Part shown: positions 21,617-30,497 of the stretch, piece after piece
Numbering within the stretch: position 1 is the stretch's first letter
Layout: the number at the start of each line of letters is the position of its first letter
Origin: Burkholderiales bacterium
GTDB lineage: Bacteria; Pseudomonadota; Gammaproteobacteria; Burkholderiales; Burkholderiaceae_D
DNA length: 64,000 nucleotides
Direction of reading: 5' to 3'
Assembly: GCA_016200895.1 (NCBI GenBank)
Contig: JACQDX010000132.1
Span: 1 to 64,000, forward strand
Notes under the pieces: generated by a model
The model's input: only the letters and a program-made list of their open reading frames with translations
Told to the model about the DNA's origin: nothing
The model's database searches: none
Translations under genes and position numbers: made by a program

Positions 21617-22783
21617 ATGCATATGCTGAATTTTGATTTTTACAACCCTACACAAATCCTGTTTGGCAAAGGACGCATAGCCGATCTGAATAAAGTCATC
21701 CCAGCCGAAGCCCATGTGCTGATGCTTTATGGCGGTGGCAGCATCAAACAAAATGGCGTTTACAATGAAGTCATCACCGCACTTGGAACACGCAAAGTGA
21801 CAGAATTTACTGGCATAGAACCAAATCCCAGCTATGAAACCCTGATGAAGGCAGTCGAACTCATCAAGCAAAACAAGATAGACTTTTTGCTCGCAGTTGG
21901 CGGCGGCTCTGTCATCGACGGCACCAAATTCATCGCCGCTGCAGCTTTGTTTGAAGGCGATGATCCCTGGGTCATCATGGAAAAACGCGGCGGCAATGTG
22001 ACCAAGGCCATGCCATTTGGCAGCGTACTGACCTTGCCAGCCACCGGCTCTGAAATGAATAATGGCGGGGTCGTTACCCGCAAATCCATCAAGGCAAAAA
22101 TGGCGTTTTCCAGCCGCCATTGCTTCCCGCAATTCTCGGTGCTGGATCCGACCAAGACCTTTACCCTGCCAGTACGCCAGATAGGTAATGGCGCAGTCGA
22201 TGCCTTTGTCCACATCATGGAACAGTACCTGACCTACCCGGTGAATTCACCAGTGCAAGACAGATTTGCCGAAGGCTTGTTGCTGACACTGATAGAAGAA
22301 GGCCCGAAAGCTCTGGCCAACCCAGAAGATTACGACGTGCGCGCCAATCTGATGTGGTGCGCTACCATGGCACTGAACGGCCTGATCTCGACCGGCGTAC
22401 CGCAAGACTGGGCAACGCATATGATAGGTCATGAACTGACAGCCTTGCATAACATAGACCATGCACAAACCCTGGCCATCGTGCTGCCCAGCATGCTGCG
22501 CGTACGCAAGGAAGGCAAACGGGCAAAGTTACTGCAATTTGCCGAACGCGTCTGGGGCTTGCACGAAGGTGATGAAGACAGCCGCATAGAAACAGCCATC
22601 AGCCGTATGCAAGATTATTTTGAACAAATGGGCGTTAAAACCCGCCTCAGCGACTATCAACTTGGCAGCAATGATATTGCACCGATCTTGTCAGCACTGG
22701 AAACCCATCGCATGGTGAGTCTCGGTGAAAAGCGTAATGTGACGCTGGATGTCAGCCGCCAGGTATTGGAATTGAGCTTGTAA
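21617..22783 (+). CDS. yqhD: NADPH-dependent aldehyde/alcohol dehydrogenase, YqhD family
   Basis: FYNPTQILFGKGRIADL, EPNPSYETLMKAV, AVGGGSVIDGTKFIAAA, PQDWATHMIGHELTALHNIDHAQTLAIVLPS: close match to recalled E. coli YqhD. Confidence 0.92.
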   Translation: MHMLNFDFYNPTQILFGKGRIADLNKVIPAEAHVLMLYGGGSIKQNGVYNEVITALGTRKVTEFTGIEPNPSYETLMKAVELIKQNKIDFLLAVGGGSVIDGTKFIAAAALFEGDDPWVIMEKRGGNVTKAMPFGSVLTLPATGSEMNNGGVVTRKSIKAKMAFSSRHCFPQFSVLDPTKTFTLPVRQIGNGAVDAFVHIMEQYLTYPVNSPVQDRFAEGLLLTLIEEGPKALANPEDYDVRANLMWCATMALNGLISTGVPQDWATHMIGHELTALHNIDHAQTLAIVLPSMLRVRKEGKRAKLLQFAERVWGLHEGDEDSRIETAISRMQDYFEQMGVKTRLSDYQLGSNDIAPILSALETHRMVSLGEKRNVTLDVSRQVLELSL

Positions 22784-22789
22784 TTAAAC

Positions 22790-22835
22790 TGCGGCCATTT
22801 ATTCCAAGAGAATTAATGGCCGCACATTTATTTTT
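22790..22835 (+). terminator. Rho-independent terminator of yqhD
   Basis: TGCGGCCATT...AATGGCCGCA followed by TTTATTTTTTT. Confidence 0.8.
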
Positions 22836-24051
22836 TTGACGGTTTTTGAATATGGCAATTCATATCCAGAAAACGCATGGCCCCTGTGTAATTGGTATCC
22901 CAGTCATCCATTAGATAATTACCAGCTTCTTCCACGAAATTATTCCAGTCTTCCAGCAAACCTTCCTGCTTTTCGTGCGGTGCTGCCGTCTTTATCCAGT
23001 CTGTCGCCAACTCTGGGTTAAACCCTTCATCGCGGAATTTTTTTACCAGGCTTTTTGCGGTTTTTTCTGGCAAAGTCGTTTTAGGTGTTATGCCACCAAC
23101 GATACAGACAAACAGGGTCAGCAGTGAATCAATATCGGTTTTACCCTTGGTCAGTTTCGTCCATTCCTTGGATACCAGGGCATCGTATTCAGAAGTGTCT
23201 TCGACTTCATGGTCGCGCAGGTAGTATCGATCCTTGAGTTCATACACCAGCTTGTCGAGAGATGCAGATTTATCCTGCAAGCGTAGCAGATCATGGGATT
23301 TGATTTCACCCAGTACGCGCTCAACGATGGCATGAAATTTCTCGGGGATATCGGCCAGATCAATCGCGGATAAAGCTTTTTTCAACTTTGCCGCAGTATA
23401 CGTGCGAATAGCGTCGATCAGGCTGGCGAACTCCACCTGGTTTTGCAGAGTTGCCGCAGGCTTGCCGAACATTTGCAGTAACAAGGCGGTGCGAACTACC
23501 GATACAGCCTCTACATCCTCTTCTTTGAGGTAGCTGGCAGATAAGCCCAGCTCTTCGCCAAACCAATAACCAGCTTCGATTTCCAGTGCATTCATTTGCC
23601 TGTGTTCGAGGGTATTCCTGTACTCAATTGGCTTTTCCTTGAGTGACCATGCCTCCAGAAAATCCTCGACTTTGCCTTTGGCCTCATGACCCAGCAAGGC
23701 ATATTCCGGCATGGCGAACAAGGCTTTCAACAAACCTGAGCCGCCGCGCGACAAAGTCAAAAAGGTATTGTCGCGTATCATCTTGGCGGCCAGTTCCAGG
23801 TCACCCTTGGTGGTCTCGATCAGATACAGACTGGCGAGGTTAACGATACGCTTGCGTGCCGCTTCAATTTCAGGACGCAGGTATTTACTGCCGAAAGCAT
23901 CCGCTATCTGCACCATGCCTTTTGGTGCCTCCGCCTCAATTGCAGCAATCCTGGCGGTAGGAATAATTGCCTTTTGCACACCATAACGCAGCGCCGATTC
24001 AAAGTAGGGGCGATTATCAAGCAGGGCAATTTCAAAAGTATTTTCAGGCAT
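22828..24051 (-). CDS. Conserved hypothetical protein (407 aa), last gene of the J-domain operon
   Basis: Long ORF in the same orientation as the J-domain operon; no family recognised. Confidence 0.8.
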   Translation of the reverse strand: MPENTFEIALLDNRPYFESALRYGVQKAIIPTARIAAIEAEAPKGMVQIADAFGSKYLRPEIEAARKRIVNLASLYLIETTKGDLELAAKMIRDNTFLTLSRGGSGLLKALFAMPEYALLGHEAKGKVEDFLEAWSLKEKPIEYRNTLEHRQMNALEIEAGYWFGEELGLSASYLKEEDVEAVSVVRTALLLQMFGKPAATLQNQVEFASLIDAIRTYTAAKLKKALSAIDLADIPEKFHAIVERVLGEIKSHDLLRLQDKSASLDKLVYELKDRYYLRDHEVEDTSEYDALVSKEWTKLTKGKTDIDSLLTLFVCIVGGITPKTTLPEKTAKSLVKKFRDEGFNPELATDWIKTAAPHEKQEGLLEDWNNFVEEAGNYLMDDWDTNYTGAMRFLDMNCHIQKPSKK

Positions 24052-24138
24052 AAATACCAGAACAGAAGCAGGCTATGGAAAGTGGAAGGCAGGCAGAAAA
24101 ACTCCTGCCTGCCACGCGTATCAAAATAACATCAACAA

Positions 24139-24909
24139 CTACAAGGCAGACTCTTCGTCATCATCCTTGTCGTCGCCATCGTCATTATTTTTAGGACGTT
24201 CTTCCTGCTCTTCCTCAGCACCGCCCTCGCCGCCCTCCAATAATTCATCTTGTGCCAGGCTTGCCTGATAAGCTTTATAACGTGCGCGCAATTTCATCAA
24301 AACTTCGCGGAAAATTTCTGGCAATTCATAGCGCAGGATGTACGTCACCTGCATCCAGTCATGATCTTCCAGATTGGCCATGTCCAAAGGTGATGCCAGG
24401 CTCTCAGTGTCGCGGGTCAGGTTCAGCAAATCATCATCCAGTGCCTGAGTTTTGTTGTCGTCGCCGTACTCATACAAATCGAAGGTTGCATAGCGGTAGA
24501 AATGCTCTACCATTTGCGCCCTGTCGAGCAGGTAATCGACGAGGGCATCATAGCCGCCATCTACTTCAGCGATTTCATACAAGAATTCCGCCGGATCAGC
24601 GCCTTCACGAAAAATAACGGAATTGACCATGCCACGCAATTGCTCATGGGTCTGGTCGCCGTAACGACGCTCCAGCACAACAGCCTGCGCAAATTGCTCT
24701 GGCGTGACCAGCAGGTTGACCAAAGACTCTTTGGATGCATCATATTCACGGATAATCGCTAGCAAATCCTTGGCTGGAAATTCATCCAGGGCTGCGACCA
24801 GTGCTTTGTCGCCTTCGGTTTCGGCCAGATTGGCCAGTGCATGTTCAGCACCGGCGATATCACCCGCCTTGACCAGGCTTTGGGCTTCGATTAATGCAGG
24901 ATAATTCAT
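24139..24909 (-). CDS. Hypothetical protein with acidic C-terminal tail
   Basis: Helical 256-aa protein ending ELLEGGEGGAEEEQEERPKNNDDGDDKDDDEESAL; 9 nt from the upstream gene. Confidence 0.8.
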   Translation of the reverse strand: MNYPALIEAQSLVKAGDIAGAEHALANLAETEGDKALVAALDEFPAKDLLAIIREYDASKESLVNLLVTPEQFAQAVVLERRYGDQTHEQLRGMVNSVIFREGADPAEFLYEIAEVDGGYDALVDYLLDRAQMVEHFYRYATFDLYEYGDDNKTQALDDDLLNLTRDTESLASPLDMANLEDHDWMQVTYILRYELPEIFREVLMKLRARYKAYQASLAQDELLEGGEGGAEEEQEERPKNNDDGDDKDDDEESAL

Positions 24910-24918
24910 CTGTACTCC

Positions 24919-25521
24919 TTATTCTTTACGGTCAAAACCTTGCTCAGCCAACCAGTCTGCACCGGCTTCGCCCAGATCATAATCATCACCATCATCACCG
25001 TCATCGCGTCCATGCCTGCCGTACCGGCCATCAAGATCGCCATGTTCTTTCAGCTCTTCATTTTCCTCGTTGGCTTCTTTATCCTCATCCTCGTCAGCAC
25101 CAGCAGCATCGCTGGTGCCAGCCTTGCGTGTGGTATTGCTACGGTTCAGATATTCCAGCGCCGCAGCCGTCACCAGGAAAGTTTCACCATCAGGGTCTTT
25201 CAAGACGATGCGGCTCAAGGGTTCCGCCCATGGTTCCAGCTTGACTGCGGATGATATAGTTTTCCATGAAGGAAAGTTGCCTGCTTCTTTGGTAATCAAG
25301 GATTCCATCGTCAGCGGGCTCATGAAAATAAAGCCCTCATGAAAAGCCACCGCCAACATCTCAGGGTTGCTCGCCATCATGGGCAACAGCATAGGCAGTT
25401 GTTCAGCCTTTTCGCGCAATCTGGCCTTGAGCACATTCTTGCCCTCGGAGTCGGATTTCAAATCCTCCAATTCAGCCTTATAGAGCGGAATAATATCTTC
25501 AAAAAAACGCGACAATTTCAC
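24919..25521 (-). CDS. Hypothetical protein with low-complexity acidic C-terminus
   Basis: AGADEDEDKEANEENEELKEHGDLDGRYGRHGRDDGDDGDDYDLGEAG; overlaps the J-domain gene by 4 nt. Confidence 0.8.
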   Translation of the reverse strand: MKLSRFFEDIIPLYKAELEDLKSDSEGKNVLKARLREKAEQLPMLLPMMASNPEMLAVAFHEGFIFMSPLTMESLITKEAGNFPSWKTISSAVKLEPWAEPLSRIVLKDPDGETFLVTAAALEYLNRSNTTRKAGTSDAAGADEDEDKEANEENEELKEHGDLDGRYGRHGRDDGDDGDDYDLGEAGADWLAEQGFDRKE

Positions 25522-25796
25522 TGCAATACTCCTGATAAATAATTTTTCCAGATTTCGGTCGCTGTCTCTATAGGAGAATCCAGCAAATTGCGTCTGCGAT
25601 TTTCGTCATAGGCAGTACGCGCTGTCTCATCCGACAAAATATCGTAAGCTTCTTTGACCGCATGGAATTTTTCCGGCGCCAGTTCAGAATCATTCCTGTC
25701 AGGATGAAACTCTGCAGCCTTTTGACGAAACGCTTTCTTGACGTCTGCCAGACTCGCATTGGTGGCGATACCGAGAATAAAATAATAGTCTTTCAT
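25518..25796 (-). CDS. Small J-domain (DnaJ-like) protein, start trimmed to MKDYYFILG
   Basis: MKDYYFILGIATNASLADVKKAFRQKAAEFHPDRNDSELAPEKFHAVKEAYDILSDETARTAYDENRR with intact HPD; no G/F, zinc or C-terminal domains. Confidence 0.92.
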   Translation of the reverse strand: MKDYYFILGIATNASLADVKKAFRQKAAEFHPDRNDSELAPEKFHAVKEAYDILSDETARTAYDENRRRNLLDSPIETATEIWKNYLSGVLQ

Positions 25797-25925
25797 ACAC
25801 ACCTTTGGCTTGCACTTGGACTTGAATTGACACTGCAGATTAGCAGCGAAGAGCAAAGGGAACCATTTGCATGGATTCCCCTATGCAGGAATAAGCCAGA
25901 ATCCGGCTATTCCTGTGTATGCATA

Positions 25926-26405
25926 TTAATGGTGATGACCGTGTTCACCATGCACGTGACCGTGCACAACTTCCTCATCAGTGGCTTCACGTACTTCCAG
26001 CACTTCTGCATCAAAACGTATAGTCATGCCAGCCAGAGGATGGTTGCCATCTACAGTGACCACGCCAGCATCGATAGCAGTAACGCGGAACTGCATGGTT
26101 TCGCCAGTTTCTGGCTCACGTGTTTCAAACATCATGCCAACATCGATATCAGGTGGGAAAGCGCTGATATCTTCTTCGCGTACGAACTCTGGGTCAAATT
26201 CACCAAAGCCATCTTCTGGTGCCAACGTCACTGAGACTTTGTCGCCTACGGTTTTGCCATCCAATGCAGCTTCAACTGCTGGCAAAATATTATCATACCC
26301 ACCATGCAAATAAACGATGGGCTGCTGATTCTGGTCTATGACCTCGCCCTCAGCACTGAACATGGTGTAATTCAAAGTGACAGCGGTATTTTGTGTGATT
26401 TGCAT
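25926..26405 (-). CDS. slyD: FKBP-type peptidyl-prolyl isomerase, SlyD-like
   Basis: AVTLNYTMFSAEGEVIDQN...YLHGGYDNILPAVEAALDGKTVGDKVSVTLAPEDGFGE; His-rich tail HVHGEHGHHH. Confidence 0.93.
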   Translation of the reverse strand: MQITQNTAVTLNYTMFSAEGEVIDQNQQPIVYLHGGYDNILPAVEAALDGKTVGDKVSVTLAPEDGFGEFDPEFVREEDISAFPPDIDVGMMFETREPETGETMQFRVTAIDAGVVTVDGNHPLAGMTIRFDAEVLEVREATDEEVVHGHVHGEHGHHH

Positions 26406-26474
26406 GACAAATAAATAGAATAATTGCGCATTATTGCGACAGGATTGAAATGAGTAACACTGATATGTAACTAT

Positions 26475-26496
26475 GGCTATATAAGCATATATAGCC
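26475..26496. repeat. Perfect inverted repeat between cydX and slyD
   Basis: GGCTATATA-AGCA-TATATAGCC. Confidence 0.6.
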
Positions 26497-26547
26497 TATA
26501 AACACCCATTTCAATAGGCTAACCGCGTATTGTAGCAGAGCTGCCCC

Positions 26548-26718
26548 CTATTTACTGTGTTTGCTGTCTTTGTAGTCCTGTCTTGCCTGTTCGAAACGTT
26601 CTTTTGTCAATGCCTCGTCACGCTCACCAAAAGCATAATTTGCTTCCAGCCACATGACATTGATAATGCCAAAAGCCAACGCCAAGCCTATGCCCAGTAT
26701 CCAGTTGAAATACCACAT
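26548..26718 (-). CDS. cydX: Cytochrome bd oxidase small subunit CydX (missed by the ORF track)
   Basis: 56-aa translation MWYFNWILGIGLALAFGIINVMWLEANYAFGERDEALTKERFEQARQDYKDSKHSK; immediately downstream of cydB. Confidence 0.92.
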   Translation of the reverse strand: MWYFNWILGIGLALAFGIINVMWLEANYAFGERDEALTKERFEQARQDYKDSKHSK

Positions 26719-26748
26719 GTTTTACCCCTTTAGTCATATTTTGTCAGT

Positions 26749-27888
26749 TCAGTATGCTGAATGCTCGTTCGCATTGATATGTGCTTCACCCACTTTGCCC
26801 CGCAAGACACGATAAATCCATGCGGTATAGACGATAATGATGGGTAAGAAGATCACGACCACCCAGAACATCACTCCCAGGCTTTTATGGCTGGCGACCA
26901 CGTCCCAAGCCGTCAAACTACTGGATGGGTGCAGTGATGATGGCATGACAAACGGGAACATGGATGCGCCAGTTGTCAAAATCACCATGGCAACTGTAGT
27001 GCCACTGCATAAAAATGCCGCGACATCCTTGTTCTTGTACGCAAATATTGGGCTGAATATACTGGTCAGCAAACCTATTGCCGGCAAGCACCAGAGCATG
27101 GGAATACGCGAGTAGTTATCCAGCCAGGCTCCGGTGGCGAGCTCTACGGTTTTCATAGTCGGCATGAAAGAGGTATTCACATCAGGCATACTGACGATGC
27201 GATAGCCATCTATAACCAGCACTATCCAGATACCTGCGATAAGAAAACTCAGGAAAGTCACAATGGCTGCGACCAATAAAATTACTTTTGCCCTGTCCCT
27301 GACTATGCCTTCAGCCTTGCAACGTAAAAAAGCAGCTCCGTGCATGACCAGCATGGCAACACTTAATACTCCAGCCAGCAAACCGAAAGGATTCAGCAAA
27401 CCAAGGATGCCACCTATGTATTCCAGGCGCATGGTGTCATCATAATGAAAAGGCACGCCCAGTAACAAGTTGCCAAAGGCAATGCCAAAGATCAGCGGTG
27501 GCACAAAGCCGCCAACAAACAAGGCCCAGTCCCAGGCTGATCGCCAGCGTGGGTCTTGTACCTTGCTGCGATAATCAAAGCCCACCGGACGGAAGAACAG
27601 AGAAAACAGCAACAGCATCAGAGCCACATAAAAACCAGAAAACGCTGCTGCATATGCCAGTGGCCAGGCAGCAAACAGAGCGCCGCCCGCAGCAATGAAC
27701 CAGGTTTGATTGCCTTCCCAGGTTGGGCCTATGGAATTAATGACGATACGTCTTTCCATATCGGTTTTAGCAACGAATGGCAGCAACATGCCCACGCCAA
27801 AATCAAACCCGTCCATCAGGGCAAAACCGATAATCAGGACACCGACGAAAGCCCACCAGATGATCTTTAATGTTTCATAGTCAAACAT
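26749..27888 (-). CDS. cydB: Cytochrome bd ubiquinol oxidase subunit II
   Basis: MFDYETLKIIWWAFVGVLIIGFALMDGFDFGVGMLLPFV, RRIVINSIGPTWEGNQTWFI. Confidence 0.97.
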   Translation of the reverse strand: MFDYETLKIIWWAFVGVLIIGFALMDGFDFGVGMLLPFVAKTDMERRIVINSIGPTWEGNQTWFIAAGGALFAAWPLAYAAAFSGFYVALMLLLFSLFFRPVGFDYRSKVQDPRWRSAWDWALFVGGFVPPLIFGIAFGNLLLGVPFHYDDTMRLEYIGGILGLLNPFGLLAGVLSVAMLVMHGAAFLRCKAEGIVRDRAKVILLVAAIVTFLSFLIAGIWIVLVIDGYRIVSMPDVNTSFMPTMKTVELATGAWLDNYSRIPMLWCLPAIGLLTSIFSPIFAYKNKDVAAFLCSGTTVAMVILTTGASMFPFVMPSSLHPSSSLTAWDVVASHKSLGVMFWVVVIFLPIIIVYTAWIYRVLRGKVGEAHINANEHSAY

Positions 27889-27897
27889 AATGCTTCC

Positions 27898-29490
27898 TTA
27901 TGCCTTTGAAGGCTCATTAGGTAGAGCTATATTAGCCAGATCATTCTCAAAATGGTATTTGCCAGTATGAAGTGCACTAGGCCCCAATCTGGCGTACTTG
28001 AACATCAAATACAGTTCCAGCACCAGCAGTAGGGTATAAAAGCCCATAAACCCGGCCAGGCTGAAATACAGATCATTTACCTGCAAAGTGGAGGCAGACA
28101 AGTGCGTAGGCAAAATGCCCGAGATAGTCCAGGGTTGGCGCCCATATTCAGCGACAATCCAGCCAGTCTCGATTGCCACCCAGGGCAAGGGTATGCTGTA
28201 CAGCGCCAGCTTCAATAACCATCTTTGCTTTGCCAGTCTACGGCGTATCAAAAAATAGAAGGATGTGGAGAAGATAAATAGAAACAAGATACCCAATCCC
28301 ACCATCAGCCGGAAACCCAGGAACATGGGCGCTACCTTGGGGATGGAATCGTGGCTGGCCTTATCAATTTGTTCTGGCGTTGCATCAACCACATTCGCCG
28401 TATATTTTTTCAGCAGCAAGCCATAACCCAGGTCTTTTTTCAAACGCTCAAAATCTGCCCGCGCTTCTGGGGATTTATCGCCGCCTTTCAGGCGTGTCAG
28501 TGAGGCATAAGCAGCCATGCCATTGATAATGCGAGCCTTATGCTCCTGTTTCAAATCCTTGATACCTGTCACTTGCGTGTCCAGTGAGCGGGTGGCAATC
28601 AAGCCCATCAGGTAGGGTATCTTGATGGCATAGTCGGTTCGCTCCTCTTTGTCATTCGGTAAGCCTATGACAGTGAAAGGTGCGGGTGCAGGCACTGTTT
28701 CCCACTCGGCCTCTATGGTTGCCAGCTTGACCTTATTGACTTCGCCAGCGGTATAACCGGATTCATCACCCAGCACTATCACTGACAAGGTCGATGCCAG
28801 GCCAAAGGCAGATGCCACCGCAAATGAGCGGATTGCGAATGCCGTATCCCTGGCCTTGAGTAAGTAATAGGAAGACACGCCCAGTACAAACATGGATGCA
28901 GCGACATAACCGGCAGCTACGGTATGCACGAATTTAACTTGCGCAACCGGGTTAAAGAACACGTCTTTCAAACTGACCAACTCCATACGCATGGTCTCGA
29001 AATTGAAATCGGCACCAACGGGATTATTCATCCAGCCATTGGCAATCAAGATCCACAAGGCTGAGAGGTTGGAACCAAAAGCAACCAAAAAAGTGACTCC
29101 CAGATGAGCTGGTTTGGATAAACGGTTCCAGCCAAAGAACATCAGACCAACAAAGCTGGATTCGAGAAAGAAGGCCATCATGCCCTCGATCGCCAGCGGC
29201 GTACCAAAGATATCACCAACATAATGTGAGTAATACGACCAGTTGGTACCAAACTGAAATTCCAGGGTAATGCCAGTCGTGATCCCCATGGCAAAATTAA
29301 TCGCAAACAGCTTGCCCCAAAACTTGGTCATGTCCCTGTATATCTCGCGGCCAGTCATGACATAGACGGCCTCCATGATGAACAATATCCAGGACAAACC
29401 CAACGTCAAGGGAACAAACAGAAAGTGATACATTGCCGTCGCAGCAAACTGCAGACGCGACAGGTTAACGACTTCTTCAATGGGAGCCAT
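27898..29490 (-). CDS. cydA: Cytochrome bd ubiquinol oxidase subunit I
   Basis: LSRLQFAATAMYHFLFVPLTLGLSW, FGKLFAINFAMGITTGITLEFQFGTNWSYYSHYVGDIFG, GWIVAEYGRQPWTISGILPT. Confidence 0.97.
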   Translation of the reverse strand: MAPIEEVVNLSRLQFAATAMYHFLFVPLTLGLSWILFIMEAVYVMTGREIYRDMTKFWGKLFAINFAMGITTGITLEFQFGTNWSYYSHYVGDIFGTPLAIEGMMAFFLESSFVGLMFFGWNRLSKPAHLGVTFLVAFGSNLSALWILIANGWMNNPVGADFNFETMRMELVSLKDVFFNPVAQVKFVHTVAAGYVAASMFVLGVSSYYLLKARDTAFAIRSFAVASAFGLASTLSVIVLGDESGYTAGEVNKVKLATIEAEWETVPAPAPFTVIGLPNDKEERTDYAIKIPYLMGLIATRSLDTQVTGIKDLKQEHKARIINGMAAYASLTRLKGGDKSPEARADFERLKKDLGYGLLLKKYTANVVDATPEQIDKASHDSIPKVAPMFLGFRLMVGLGILFLFIFSTSFYFLIRRRLAKQRWLLKLALYSIPLPWVAIETGWIVAEYGRQPWTISGILPTHLSASTLQVNDLYFSLAGFMGFYTLLLVLELYLMFKYARLGPSALHTGKYHFENDLANIALPNEPSKA

Positions 29491-29758
29491 TTTCTTCTTT
29501 CAATTCGAGTTGATTTTCTAACTTGTCTTTGTTTTGCGTAGCTGCCCCTGGCAATTCTTTAGAATTATTCGAGTCAGTTTTGCTCAAGAGTTGCTGCTCG
29601 ACTTTTTCTGTGGGCAGGCGCATGTGTTTTGTTTGCGGTTTGGAAAAGAAGGCATTCCACAGTAGAGTAAGGATGGCGACCTTCACCAGTAAGACCAGCG
29701 TGATTTCTGCCCACAAAGGCAAACGCCAGGCAGCCCTGGGTTTATCGGTCACCAGCAT
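29477..29758 (-). CDS. cydP: Cytochrome bd oxidase putative small subunit CydP
   Basis: RLPLWAEITLVLLVKVAILTLLWNAFFSKPQTKHMRLPTEKVEQQLL; overlaps the 5' end of cydA. Confidence 0.75.
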   Translation of the reverse strand: MLVTDKPRAAWRLPLWAEITLVLLVKVAILTLLWNAFFSKPQTKHMRLPTEKVEQQLLSKTDSNNSKELPGAATQNKDKLENQLELKEENGSH

Positions 29759-30366
29759 TATTCGCCCCGCTTCACTGCAAGCTCTTCTGCCACATGTTCG
29801 GCCTCGGCCTGGCTACCGCCGCCAAAGCGGAACTTGTCGCGGATATCGAGTATGGTTTTGACCTTGGAACCCATTTTCATCAGAGAAGCCAGGGTTTCTG
29901 GCGACAGGCGCTGCACATCGTCAAACCAGGAAGTGGATAGCTCAATAAGTTGATACATTTCCCGCATGCGTTCTTGCGCCTGCTTGTCGGCCTCGCTGGC
30001 CGGACTTTCAAGCAAGGCATCGCGCAGCATGGACAAGGTCGGTTCTATTTCACGGCGACGGCGCTCTTCCAGCAAGGCTTTGAAAATATCCCAGATATCT
30101 TTTGGCGGCTCAAAATATTCACGCCTGTCGCCCTGCTTATGCAAGAGCTTGACCAGACGCCAGGCTTGCAACTCTTTCAAGCCCATGCTGACATTGGAGC
30201 GTGAAAAACTCAACGCCTCGGCAATATCATCCGCATTCAATGCTCGGCCTTGCACATATAGCAAGGCATAGATTTGGCCAACTGTGCGGTTAATGCCCCA
30301 ACGGCTACCCATTTCGCCAAAGTGCAAGATGAATTTTTGCGTTAGCGGACTTAGCGTTTCCATCAT
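29758..30366 (-). CDS. GbsR/MarR family transcriptional regulator
   Basis: FGEMGSRWGINRTVGQIYALLYVQGRALNADDIAEALSFSRSNVSMGLKELQAWRLVKLLHKQGDRREYFE; GGAGA 6-10 nt before ATGATG. Confidence 0.88.
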   Translation of the reverse strand: MMETLSPLTQKFILHFGEMGSRWGINRTVGQIYALLYVQGRALNADDIAEALSFSRSNVSMGLKELQAWRLVKLLHKQGDRREYFEPPKDIWDIFKALLEERRRREIEPTLSMLRDALLESPASEADKQAQERMREMYQLIELSTSWFDDVQRLSPETLASLMKMGSKVKTILDIRDKFRFGGGSQAEAEHVAEELAVKRGE

Positions 30367-30382
30367 CAATTTCTCCAATTTT

Positions 30383-30436
30383 CTGAATTTTCAAGAATTA
30401 CTGAAATTATAGAATATGCTGAAATTTCTTGCTGAG
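30383..30436. promoter_or_regulatory. Three 18-bp-period direct repeats over the GbsR/MarR promoter
   Basis: CTGAATTTTCAAGAATTA / CTGAAATTATAGAATATG / CTGAAATTTCTTGCTGAG; minus-strand TATAAT at 30406-30411. Confidence 0.5.
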
Positions 30437-30497
30437 CACCATCAAAAGAGTAGCATTAAGATAATTTATTGCAAGGCTTTATTATTGAACAGGAAAT

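Noticed and set aside
24930-25120. Possible tandem repeat/microsatellite (catcatcaccatcatcacc)
   Set aside because: It is the coding sequence of an Asp/Glu/Gly-rich protein tail; irregular at DNA level.
25887-25914. Imperfect hairpin between slyD and the J-domain gene
   Set aside because: Bulged stem with no U-run; insufficient to call a terminator or riboregulator.
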